From positions 37,243,437 to 37,307,436 of the forward strand of contig NC_059500.1 of the NCBI RefSeq assembly GCF_018139145.2: 64,000 nt of DNA. The letters are read 5' to 3'. Origin of the DNA: Gymnogyps californianus (lineage: Eukaryota > Chordata > Aves > Accipitriformes > Cathartidae). Below are positions 1 to 9,956 of this stretch, piece by piece. Within the stretch, counting starts at the first letter, position 1; every line of letters begins with the position of its first letter. A program made the position numbers and the translations under genes. The notes under the pieces were generated by a model. That model was not told where the DNA came from, ran no database searches, and saw only the letters and a list, made by a program, of their open reading frames with translations.

Positions 1-326
1 GGCACTGTCATAGAATCATAGAATCATAGAATCGTTTGGATTGGAAGGTACCTTTAAAGGTCATCTAGTCCAACCCCCCTGCAATGAGCAGGGACATCTT
101 CAACTAGATCAGGTTGCTCAGAGCCCTGTCCAACCTGACCTTGAATGTTTCCAGGGATGGGGCATCTACCACCTCTCTGGGCAACCTGTTCCAGTGTTTA
201 ACCACCCTCATCAAAAAAAAATTTCTTCGTTATATCTAGTCTGAATCTACCCTCTTTAAGTTTAAAACCATTATCCCTTGTCCTCTTGCAACAGACCCTA
301 CTAAAATGTCTGTCCCCATCTTTCGT

Positions 327-730
327 TTAAGTCCCCTTTAAGTATTGAAAGGCCGCAATAAGGTCTCCCCAGAGCCTTCTCTTCTCCGGGCTGAGCAACT
401 CCAACTCTCTCAGCCTTTCTTCATAGGAGAGGTGTTCCATCCCTTTGATCATTTTTGTGGCCCTCCTCTGGACCCGCTCCAACAGGTCCATGTCTTTCCT
501 GAGCTGATGACTCCAGAGGTGGACGCAGTACTCCAGGTGGGGTCTCACCAGAGCAGAGTAGAAGGGCAGAATCACCTCCCTCAACCTGCCGGTCACATTT
601 CTTTTGATGCAGCCCAGGATACAGTTGGCTTTCTGGGCTGTGAGTGCATATTGCTGGCTCATGTCCAGCTTTTCATCCACCAGTACCCCCAAGTCCTTCT
701 CTACAGGGCTGCTCTCAATCCCTTCATCCC
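327..730 (-). pseudogene. CR1 ORF2 C-terminal fragment
   Basis: Minus-strand frame coding the C-terminal part of the CR1 polymerase protein. Visible family features are [21 protein letters not shown], the R-V-Q-R-R-A-T-K-M run and [12 protein letters not shown]. The open frame continues upstream to 779, but its first 16 or so codons read into the inserted LTR, so only the part below 731 is CR1. No function is expected. Confidence 0.85.
726..730. repeat. Target-site duplication ATCCC (left)
   Basis: Left copy of the 5-bp duplication made when the LTR at 731-1,324 integrated into CR1. The matching right copy is at 1,325-1,329. Confidence 0.85.
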
Positions 731-1324
731 TATTGTGGATTAACCCCAGCCGGCAACCAAGCACCACACAGCCACTCACTCACTCCCCTGATGGGATGGG
801 GGAGAGAATCTGAAGGGTGAAAGTGAGAAAACTCATGGGTTGAGATAAAGACAGTTTAATAAGTAAAGCAAAAGCCGTGCATGAAAGCAAAGCAAAACAA
901 GGAATTCATTCACTACTTCTCATCCAGAGGCAGGTGTTCAGCCATCTCCAGGAAAGCAGGGCTCCATCACGCTTCATGGTTACTGGGGAAGACAAAATGC
1001 CATAACTCCAAATGTCCCCCCTTCCTTCTTCTTCCTCCAGCTTTTTATTGCTGAGCATGACATCATATGGTCTGGAATATCCCTTTGCTCAGTTGGGGTC
1101 AGCTGTCCCAGCTGTGTCCCATCCCAACTTCTTGTGCACCCCCAGCCTACTCGCTGTTGGGGTGGTGTGAGAAGCAGAGAAGGCTTTGATGCTGTGTAAG
1201 CACTGCTCAGCAATAATGAAAACATCCCTGCATTATCAACACTGTTTTCAGCACAAATCCAAAACACAGCCCCATACTAGTTACTACGAAGAAAATTAAC
1301 TCTATCCCAGCCAAAACCAGCACA
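731..1324 (-). mobile_element. Solo LTR, avian ERV, family 1 copy 1
   Basis: A 594-bp LTR inserted in the CR1. On the minus strand it begins TGTGCTGGTTTTGG and ends near GGTTAATCCACAATA. It is flanked by the 5-bp direct repeat ATCCC (726-730 and 1,325-1,329). Removing the LTR and one repeat restores continuous CR1 similarity, which fixes both ends. No internal retroviral sequence remains, so it is a solo LTR left by LTR-LTR recombination. It is nearly identical to the inverted copy at 6,997-7,581. The open frame at 980-1,267 is LTR sequence and not a protein. Confidence 0.93.
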
Positions 1325-1880
1325 ATCCCTCAGCCTGTATTGATACCAGGGGTTGCCCCAACCCAGGTGCAGCACCTTGCACTGGACCTTGTTGAACCTC
1401 ATGAGTTTCACATGGGCCCACTTCTCAAGCTTGTCCATGTCCCTCTGAATGGCATCCCATCCCTCGGGCATGTCAACTGCACCATTCAACTTGGCATCAT
1501 CTGCAAACTTGCTGAGGGTGCACTCAATCCCACTGTCTATATGTCATTGATGAAGATGTTAAACAGTACTGGTCCCAATATGGAGTCCTGAGGGACACCA
1601 CTCGTCACTGATCTCCATACGGACATTGAGCCTTTGACCAGTACCCTCTGGATGCAACCATTCAACAGTTCCTTATCCACCAAACAGTCCATCCATCAAA
1701 TTCATATCTCTCCAATTTAGAGAGAGGGATATTGTGGGGGATCGTGTTAAAGGTCTTACGGAAATCCAGATAGATGACATCTGTAGCTCTTCCCTTGTCC
1801 ACTGATGTAGTCACTCCATCATTGAAGGCCGCTAGGTTGGTCAGGCAAGACTTGCTCTTAGTGAAGACTTGCTGGCTGTC

Positions 1881-2255
1881 TCAAATCACCTCCCTGTCCT
1901 CCATGTGCCTTAGTGTAGCTTCTAGGAGGATCTGTTCCATGATCTCCCCAGGCACAGAGGTGAGGCTGACATGTCGGTAGTTCCCAGGGTCCTCCTTTCT
2001 ACCCTTTTTAAAAATGGGTGCAATGTTTCCCTTTTTCCAGTCACCAGGGACTTCACCTGACTGCCATGACTTTTCAAATATCATGGAGAGTGGCTTGGCA
2101 ACTACATCAGCCAATTGCCTCAGGACTCTGGGATGCATCTCGTTAGGTCCCATAGACTTATGTATGTTCAGGTTTCTCAGGTAGTCATGAACTTGATCTT
2201 CTCTTACAGTGGGAGGGAATTTGCTCCCCCAGTCCCCGTCTTGTGGTCCATCCAC
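1881..2255 (-). pseudogene. CR1 reverse transcriptase fragment (N-terminal palm)
   Basis: An open frame of 124 codons inside the 5' part of the first CR1. It contains the early LINE reverse-transcriptase pattern: W-K-x-G-N-I-x-P-I-F-K-K-G, followed by D-P-x-N-Y-R-x-V-S-L-T-S-V. The catalytic A-D-D motif is not in this stretch. The initiating Met is accidental because the element is 5'-truncated. The frame is then broken toward the element's 3' end, with pieces in other frames at 1,277-1,489 and 327-730. It is a transposon relic, not a host gene. Confidence 0.85.
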
Positions 2256-4711
2256 TCAAGAGGTGTGGGAAGAGAGGTTGCCAGAGAAGAATGAGGCAAC
2301 AAAGTTGTTGAGTACCTCAGCCTTCTCCTCGTCTGTTGTTACCAGTTTGCCAGTCTTCACCTTAGTGGTGTTTATAGGCGTATGTGTTTAAACAGAAGTT
2401 GTCGTTAAACTAAATAATAGTAACCAAAAAATTGAAAAAAAACCCCACAAACTTGCTTCAGGTCTAGAGCAACTTAGGGCTGAGATTTGAAATTCAGAAA
2501 ATGACTTTGAGGAAACCAGCGGGCATCATGCTGGACATGATTTATGCCTGCTTATACTATTTGCAAAGTCATGTTCAGCATTGCATTAGAAACAGCAAAG
2601 CATTTCAATGTTAAGTGCTAATTTAGCATCATTTTCCCCTGCAGGAAGGCTAACCCAGGTAGAGCCTTGTTTCTGAGCTGGCAGAATTGTAAGAAGTAAA
2701 AATCATACATGAAACTAATTAGTCATATTTAAGGGACAAAATATGCATCGAAGTAAGGTGATGCTTGGCATTCTAGATTCATTAACTGGTTTTCTGCCTA
2801 TTCATACGTTCTCTTGCCATTCTAACACTCATTTTAGCAAGGGATTTTGTGTCATTTACTAAAATGTACAAAGCAGAAATGAGATCTTTCTGCAGGCCAG
2901 ATATCTTAAGTATAGACTCTGTGAGAAAGGGAGGGAGAGTGCTAAACTCTGCTTAACTCAGAGTTTTCTTCACAAGTATGTTACTTATTAAATGTCTCAG
3001 CTGACAAAAATCTGTTCAACTTCACTGCCATTTGCAGCCATAAAAGGTCAGTGGGGCCAAATGTAGCAGTCAGATGTTGGATGTCATTTGCTCCATTTCC
3101 ATATTTTCCTATTCAAACACATATCAACAGAAGAGAATGAGTTTGGATTTGTCTTAGTGGGAACAGAAAAAAGAAGGATTGTTTACACAGTGTTCTCAAA
3201 GGAAGATTGCAGGGAATAAAATGTCAGAAGCTAATAAGAAGGGTGGTTGCCTTATAGAAAAGGAAAACATAAACCTTTTTTTGATCTTGGCAGAAGCATA
3301 ATTCTTAACGGAAATCAACCAATCCCGCATGATTTGCTGCTGACATGCTAAGTTATTCCATTTCAGATCAGGGACTGACAAACCTTTCTTGCTACTTTGG
3401 CTTTGACAGGTTAAGCAGCTTCAGAATTTTTGATCTTTTGTTTACAAGATATAAGCTGAAAATAATGGGTTTTTTTAATGCCTTATTTGAAAGCCATGGT
3501 CAGCAATTGTAAAATGTATAGTAAATAGGACATAATTGTTATTCTTTTGAGAATGGGGCTCCTAACTAATGAGATAGGGAGCTTGTAACCACCTTGACAA
3601 GTCATCCTTAACCATATTAATTAATAGGGGGAATGTCATGCCCATACAGATGAGAGACTCAGCAACCCTAATGCTAAGAAGAGATCATCAGCTTAAGAAA
3701 TTAACTTTCTGTCTTTGTACATGTCTGTGGAGTCCTAGGTGATCTAAGAACAAGATCATGAAAGTTATTAAAATTAATCTTTGATCCAGATAGAACCAAA
3801 ACATAAAACTATGACTTTAGAAACAGATTTAACCAAACAAAGAAGTACATATGCACACAAAATAATGAAAAAAAATTAAGTGTTTTTTCCTAGAAGCGCA
3901 GCTTTCACATCTCCTTGAAAGCTGGAGATGACTTCAATCTGTCTACTTTCTTCCTCCATAAATTTCAAACAGCAGAAACGAAAATATAGTCCTTTGCTTT
4001 GGCCACTTATCTAGTGAAGAATGCTGCAGCACAGGGATATGTATTCAAGACTGTTTTCATTTTAAATAATGTACTCTAGTAGGCTTAGCTTCTCTGGATA
4101 TCTTTTCAAAGAACACTCTTCCAGAGATCCTATCTGCAGGACAGGTCCTCAAGAGTGACCAAGAAAGCTGTGAAGGTTGGGCTGTCGCAGTTTTCTATCA
4201 ACAAACAAGATAACTGGTGAAATCCAAAGATCAGAGATAGGGGCAAGAAGAGAATTAGTGAGAAAGTTTTACTCTATGGCAAGGAGAGAAACGGATTAAA
4301 TAATCAACACAAGTCAAAAAGCCTTAAAATCTGGCTAGCAATATGATTAAGATAGAGATTCCTGCCATTAATTAAAAGCTATAAGTCTGTAGTAACAGGC
4401 TTCATAAAGGCTTTTGTAAAATTCAGCCCCACTACATAAAGACTTGGCTAGGTTTAACTAGAAATACTGGAGCTGCTCTCATGCAGTAGGTTTAATTCAT
4501 TTATCTCAGGCAGGAGATGGGGAACCAAGGTGGCTAGTCAGATCTCTGAAGACTGGTGACGTGCTCTGGAGGAATAGTCAGACACGGATCCTTTTGCAGC
4601 CCATCCTTTGTTCCCAGCGCTTGGTCTCAAACACGGGACTTTCACACACGCACAAGTGCACATGTGCAGACCTCTCTGCCCCGTGCACAAGTCTCTCTTG
4701 CTGTGTATAGG

Positions 4712-4770
4712 TATTTATGTACATATATACATATATATACACTTTGTACACAGACACACACATACATATG
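4712..4770. repeat. TA/CA-rich simple repeat
   Basis: Imperfect run of ACATATATAC-type and CACACA units. The overlapping frames called at 4,556-4,859 on both strands come from this low-complexity stretch and its flank. Confidence 0.8.
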
Positions 4771-5359
4771 TTTACCATTTGTTTTATGGCAAAAACAACA
4801 CTCGACTAAATGAGCCTAAAAGCAGATCTTTAAGTATTGGTTTCAAAGTCCAGACCTAAATTTAAGGTGGAGTGGGCTGTTAGATTCACTTTCATTTTTG
4901 GTAATATTTCAAAGATGAAATTAACTCCTGTTAAAGAAAAGAAGGTTATGACACCATCTTCTTGCTGTTAAGTAAGTGTCTTCCTCTTCCCACAAACTCG
5001 TATGGGGAAAACATACATTTTTAATGAAGGAGCTGAGCATAACTCATAATAAATGGGCTGTAGATCCCGAGACTGGAAAATTCCTGGTGTATTGAGATCT
5101 GGGAGCTTGTTTTGTATCCTCAGAATAACAGTAAATCTGTTTATGCCTCCAACTGCTTTCAGGTTGTCAGCTCACTCAGCAGCTTGCTCTTGGTTTCTGT
5201 GACTGCAATGGTGAACTGCAGCAGTCGGATGCTTTACAAACTCTTGATCACAGCTTGAATCAAAAAAGTGAGTGATGATGTATTTAATTTACTGCCATAG
5301 TCAGAGGAAGAGCCAGTTTCCATTCTTCTGTGCCAGAAAAGGGCAGTGTAGAGGTAGGG

Positions 5360-5900
5360 AGCTTCAAAACACACTCGTGTGTCTGTGTGGGCATTGGACT
5401 GGGAAATACCAGTGAGTCAGAAGATTTGTGGGAGGACTTAGGGCAGGTAAACTTTTCCTCACGTGGCTTTCCTGCTTCCCTGGAAACTTGATGCCAGTCC
5501 TTTCACTCACTGATAGAGACTGCAATCCTGGGTTGCACAGGGCCTCCCTGCAGCATCCCAGGCTTGGAGGAGAAGGTCTTTCTTCATGTACTGCCTGCTT
5601 CCTTGCCCACTCCCTGGACAAAACTGATGGACCCTCCTGACCTGGTACCATGTTTGGCTCTACCACTTGGCTGTGGAGAAGGAGGAACACTGTCTTGTGC
5701 TCCTCGTTCTCCAGCCGGTCTGTTGTATGTGACTGGAGCTGCAGGGTGTGCTCTTCCAGCTTGTCTGATGGTAAATGTTGGGCAACTGAAGAGCCTTTTG
5801 TCCTCCTGAACCCCATCTCTGACTCTCATTTTAACTGCTGAACCCCGCATCTGGCAGAACAAGCAGTGAAGCGAGCCCGAGAGTAAGGAAGCAGCCATGC
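5360..5900. other. GC-richer block with overlapping open frames, unexplained
   Basis: About 540 bp of clearly higher GC than the flanks. It holds a 150-codon frame on the minus strand (5,364-5,816), a 104-codon minus frame (5,584-5,898) and several 60-80 codon plus frames. Open frames on both strands are what low stop density in GC-rich DNA gives by chance. I recognise no protein family and no transposon family. The minus frame has an acidic, leucine-bearing stretch near 5,690-5,770 that could be coiled-coil-like, but nothing more can be said. Confidence 0.35.
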
Positions 5901-6509
5901 AGGTTTCAGTGCAGTGCTTGTGACTATCTGATGTTGTTTAGCTAATTAAAAAAATCCTCTGGGTGGAATGAAAGAACTGTGGGCTGGCTACAGCTGCGGA
6001 ACGTATCTCTGCTTGGAGATTGACAGATGCCTCCCTGGTATGACAGAACTAGCTTTACAGACTGCTGATGGTGCTCCCTGGACCGCAGTGCAAGAAGTGC
6101 TGTTCTAGCCCATCAGTCAGTAGTTTTTATTGTAATTTTGTTTTTCTCTTGTGCCTGTACAACTCCAGCTGGCATCTGGGAGCTCTACGTATTACCTGCT
6201 GGTCCCTAGTATCAGTCTATGAAACTAGAGAGAATTTTATTTACTTTTCATTAAAAGAATGATTGCAGTGCTTTAAAGTTTTTCTTCTGCATGCTGTTAT
6301 GTTTAAATATGTGAATGATAGCTACATTGCAAAAATCATTGATTTTACCTGTGCTCAAAGCAAAAACTGACAGATGTTAGTCCAATACCATCTCTAAGAG
6401 TTAAAAAATTTTAACTCTCTACTTTCCTCTGCAAAGCTCTGCACGGTAGTTCCATCTTTGTATTTTTCAGCCTATATGTTTACATGGGAAGAACTGACTT
6501 ATGCTTAAA

Positions 6510-6600
6510 GGACTGGATTGAGAATTAGAATTTAGATTTCCTGTTCAGCCTCATATTTCCCTTGTAATCTTGAGCAAGTTGCACAGTAAGTTAGAGAAAC
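6510..6600 (+). repeat. Possible ancient MIR/core-SINE fragment
   Basis: A weak match by eye to the MIR core. The string CTTGAGCAAGTTGCACAG resembles the conserved CTTGGGCAAGTCAC segment, preceded at about the right distance by a GATTTCCTG-type stretch. Ancient amniote SINE scraps of this sort occur in bird genomes. The match is short and degraded, so it may be chance. Confidence 0.3.
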
Positions 6601-7271
6601 AGCAGGCGTAGAAGTGCTGAACTTTTAAGTATCTTGTTCCCATTGTGAAGGTCTGGAGTGAAGTGCTAAAGCTCTCTCTAAAGTAACGCCAAGTACGTTA
6701 GGCAGCCTCTAACAGATTTCAGAATAACATGCTAAGCAAAACTGGTGCTGTTGGCATATTTCTGCCTAGAGACAGCCAACAGGAAAACTGAAGAGCAAGG
6801 GAGTGATATGGACCTTTGTCTACTCCATATCAAGAACATGAAATCCTTTCCATGTGCAATCTTTCTTCCAAAGACACACAGGTGCTGAAAAGAGGGAGGA
6901 TGCTCTGTTCTCTTATATGGTAGTCTTTTGTTACAGAGCTCAGGAAAAAAGTTATTCCCTAGATAGGGGATTTAAAGCCTCTTTAGAGAGAGAGCCTGTG
7001 CTGGTTTTGGCTGGGATAGAGTTAATTTTCTTCGTAGTAACTAGTATGGGGCTGTGTTTTGGATTTGTGCTGAAAACAGTGTTGATAATGCAGGGATGTT
7101 TTCATTATTGCTGAGCAGTGCTTACACAGCATCAAAGCCTTCTCTGCTTCTCACACCACCCCAACAGCGAGTAGGCTGGGGGTGCACAAGAAGTTGGGAT
7201 GGGACACAGCTGGGACAGCTGACCCCAACTGAGCAAAGGGATATTCCAGACCATATGATGTCATGCTCAGC

Positions 7272-7280
7272 AATAAAAAG
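7272..7280 (+). promoter_or_regulatory. TATA-like box of LTR copy 2
   Basis: AATAAAAAG about 275 bp into the LTR, just before a GC-richer stretch, in the position of the U3 promoter. It lines up with the TATATAAAC of the 3' LTR of the provirus, after a shared TGCTCAG string. Its activity is inferred only from position. Confidence 0.5.
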
Positions 7281-7451
7281 CTGGAGGAAGAAGACGACAT
7301 TTGGAGTTATGGCATTTTGTCTTCCCCAGTAACCATGAAGCGTGATGGAGCCCTGCTTTCCTGGAGATGGCTGAACACCTGCCTCTGGATGAGAAGTAGT
7401 GAATGAATTCCTTGTTTTGCTTTGCTTTCATGCATGGCTTTTGCTTTACTT

Positions 7452-7457
7452 ATTAAA
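7452..7457 (+). terminator. Polyadenylation signal of LTR copy 2
   Basis: ATTAAA followed by a T-rich stretch, about 130 bp before the LTR 3' end. This is the usual place for the R-region poly(A) signal. Confidence 0.5.
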
Positions 7458-7581
7458 CTGTCTTTATCTCAACCCATGAGTTTTCTCACTTTCACCCTTC
7501 AGATTCTCTCCCCCATCCCGTCAGGGGAGTGAGTGAGTGGCTGTGTGGTGCTTGGTTGCCAGCTGGGGTTAATCCACGACA

Positions 7582-9025
7582 GTCCCATAGCCATGGATGC
7601 TGTCTACATCACTTGCTGAAGATGTGCAACTGTATTCAAGGTGCAAAAGGGGGACTTTTTGTGAAGAGGGGAGCTGGCTTTCAGTGCACGATGAAATTTA
7701 TGTGTTTGTAACCTGTCACTATTTCACAATCAGTTTTTATTGCCTTTAAATGCTGTGCTCCTCACTATTAGAAATTGAGCAGCATCAACCCTTTCCATTC
7801 CTACCCTTTCACTGACCTGTTTCTAAAGGAAGGCATAGGTGACTGGTAAGGTGTTTGTCCCTGACATGTGAGGGGTGCGATGAGTGCAGCGATTGGAGTA
7901 GCACATCTCATTTACGAATATGGACCATTCTTGACTGTGAAATAAATTCAGAACTGTCTACACCTGTGAGATATGCTTCTAGGCAGACTTATGGATTTGA
8001 TACATACACTGTGGAAATTTCAAAGTTGAAAAGTAAGACAGTGCTGGAGTTAGGTAGGAAAAGTCTGCAGCTGAGCAAAGCTCTTAAGATTATCTTGGTT
8101 CTAGGTGTCTAACCGCTGCTACAATTATGCTTTCAAATTCTCAGCTACCTGATGGATACTGTCCTTTAGATTATGGATGGCAAAAAAACACAGAACATGA
8201 ATATGTATACATCTATGATTAAAAAATATACTTTTAAAATTTGTAATTCACATGCACATGTACTTATCAATAGGTTAGAATTGGCAGACAAATCTGTGAT
8301 CAACATCAGTTCTTGGCTTTGGACCACAATTCATCTGTTGTAGTGACAGTAACCACAACAACAAACCCCCACTGGGTAAAGAGGTCACCATAGTAACATA
8401 ATAACAACAACAATGACAATAACAACAACGGTAATAACAACAACAACAGTAATAATAATAACAACAACAACAATAAAGTGTTACTGCATTAGTTGAACCT
8501 TAAATACTCTCTACATTGTACTTCCATTAAAATAGCTAATAAAATTCAAGATCCCTGATTTTATTGCAGTCTGCCTTGCTAATGCTTCTACACTATGTAT
8601 ATAAAGTAGGTATTGTACTATTTGGTACTTATTAAGTCCTGTGAGGAATTTGCATTTTTCAAGAGCAAACCTCAAAGCACTGTCTGATAATTAGCTCATT
8701 GTAATTGATTTTGAAATATATTGAAAACATAAACCCTTCACGTTGTGTTCAGTTGATGGTCTTTTGGCCTGCTCCACTGAATGATGCTTGCTGATACTGG
8801 CAGCTGCCCAAGTATATTTGCATCTACTGTGGCATCAGTTAGTGTGGTATCCTGTATAATATTAATTTCTTTTGCACTATATACAACAAAATAAAAGGAA
8901 TCACAAGAAAAATAGACTCAGAATGTTGTTATACATAACCTTATCACTTATCTGTCTGAGGAATATTATGATGAAGACAAATAACTTCAAGTGCTGTGGG
9001 TATTTTGTTTGTTCAGTTTGGATTG
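7582..9025. other. Unique sequence with a microsatellite, no gene supported
   Basis: AT-rich non-coding sequence between an LTR and a CR1. The only structured item is the AAC/AAT microsatellite at 8,399-8,475. Short frames at 7,529-7,711 and 7,855-8,112 have no recognisable features. Confidence 0.6.
8399..8475 (+). repeat. (AAC/AAT)n microsatellite
   Basis: Imperfect trinucleotide array of AAC and AAT units, interrupted by GGT and GAC. It is non-coding. Confidence 0.92.
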
Positions 9026-9862
9026 GGTTCAGAAGGGATCGAGTGCACCCTCAGTAAGTTTGCAGATGACACCAAGTTGAGCGGGAGTGTTGATCTGCTT
9101 GAGGGTGGAAAGGGTCTACAGGGGGATCTAGACAGGCTGAATCTATGGGCCGAGGCCAATTGTATGAGATTCAACAAGGCTAAGTGCTGCATCCTGCACT
9201 TGAGTCATAACAACACCGTGCAACGCTACAGGCTTGGGGAAGAGTGGCTGGAAAGATGCCTGGCAGAAAAGGACCTGGGGATGTTGGTCAACAGACAGCT
9301 GAATATGAGCCAGCAGTGTGCCCAGGTGGCCAAGAAGGCCAATAGCATCCTGACTTGTATCAGAAATAGTGTGGCCAGCAGGACTAGGGAAGTGATTGTC
9401 CCCCTGTACTCAGCACTGGTGAGGCTGCACCTCAAATACTGTGTTCAGCTTTGGGCCCCTCACTACAAGAGATACATTGAGGGGCTGGAGCATGTCCAAA
9501 GAAGAGCAATGAAGCTGGTGAAGGGTCTAGAGAACAAGTCTTATGAGGAGCAGCTGAGGGAACTGGGGTTGTTTAGTCTGGAGAAAAGGAGGCTGAGGGG
9601 AGACCTTATCGCTCTCTACAACTACCTGAAAGGAGGGTGTAGTGAGGTGGGTGTCAGTCTCTTTTCCCAAGAAACAAGTGATAGGATGAGAGGAAACGGC
9701 CTCAAGTTGCACCAGGGGAGGTTTAGATTGGATATTCGGAAAAATCTCTTCACGGAAAGGGTTGTCAAGCATTGGAACAGGCTGCCCAGGGAAGTGGTTG
9801 AGTCACCATCCCTGGAGGTATTTAAAAGACATGTAGATGTGGTGCTTGGGGACATGGTTTAG
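8996..9862 (+). pseudogene. CR1 reverse transcriptase C-terminal frame
   Basis: Open for 288 codons. The first ten or so codons are flanking sequence; CR1 coding starts at about 9,026. The motif F-A-D-D-T-K-L at about 9,059-9,079 is the LINE polymerase catalytic box (motif C, with the Asp pair). Downstream are the thumb and C-terminal parts, including S-A-L-V-R-x-[14 protein letters not shown] and W-N-R-L-P-R-E-V-V. Fingers, the rest of the palm and the endonuclease are absent because of 5' truncation, so no active enzyme is possible. The Met start is accidental. Confidence 0.88.
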
Positions 9863-9956
9863 TGGGATTTGGCAGTGTTAGGTTAACGGTTGGACTTGAT
9901 GATCTTGAAGGTCTTTTCCAACTGAAATGATTCTATGATTCTAGAATTCTATGATT
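9026..9956 (+). mobile_element. CR1 LINE, 5'-truncated, well preserved
   Basis: About 930 bp of CR1 3' region in plus orientation. It begins just before the catalytic A-D-D motif of reverse transcriptase and runs through the 3' UTR to a tail of ATTCTATGATT-type units at about 9,926-9,956. The 5' break inside the polymerase gene is typical of incomplete reverse transcription. One continuous frame covers the coding part to the stop at 9,860-9,862, making this the best-preserved CR1 in the window. No target-site duplication was found, as is common for CR1. Confidence 0.94.

Larger units (their letters stand above)
9..2385 (-). mobile_element. CR1 LINE, 5'-truncated, split by a solo LTR
   Basis: Non-LTR retrotransposon of the chicken-repeat-1 clade, about 1.8 kb once the LTR at 731-1,324 is discounted. 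On the minus strand the 3' end lies at about 10-35, where the CATAGAAT repeat unit typical of CR1 tails is seen. The reverse-transcriptase reading frame survives in broken pieces: an N-terminal palm part at about 1,881-2,255 and a C-terminal part at about 327-730. The 5' limit near 2,385 is where similarity to the family fades, so it is approximate to tens of bases. It is truncated as most CR1 copies are, and carries stops and frameshifts, so it is dead. Confidence 0.93.
2386..6996. other. Unique AT-rich sequence, no gene supported
   Basis: Mostly AT-rich sequence with short random frames. Items inside are a TA/CA-rich simple stretch (4,712-4,770), a GC-richer block with long frames on both strands (5,360-5,900) and a MIR-like scrap (about 6,510-6,600). 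No splice-flanked exon or RNA gene was recognised. The likely status is intron or intergenic. Confidence 0.6.
6997..7581 (+). mobile_element. LTR, avian ERV, family 1 copy 2 (solo)
   Basis: A 585-bp LTR in plus orientation starting TGTGCTGGTTTTGG and ending AATCCACGACA. A TATA-like AATAAAAAG lies at 7,272-7,280, and an ATTAAA polyadenylation signal at 7,452-7,457 sets the orientation. It differs from the inverted copy at 731-1,324 by only a handful of transitions and one roughly 9-bp indel near 7,294. No internal retroviral sequence adjoins either end. The flanking pentamers (GAGCC left, GTCCC right) do not match, unlike the other LTRs here. The open frames at 6,854-7,114 and 7,054-7,332 are LTR read-throughs. 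Confidence 0.92.

Noticed and set aside
980..1267. 95-codon minus frame, and its twin of 92 codons at 7,054-7,332, as a conserved protein pair
   Set aside because: Both lie wholly inside the two near-identical LTRs; similarity is at DNA level and the 9-bp indel is the only length change.
4556..4859. Overlapping frames on both strands as a small protein
   Set aside because: They run through TA/CA simple sequence.
8399..8475. Regular spacing considered as a CRISPR-like or minisatellite array
   Set aside because: It is a plain AAC/AAT microsatellite with no spacers; CRISPR is not expected in a vertebrate genome.
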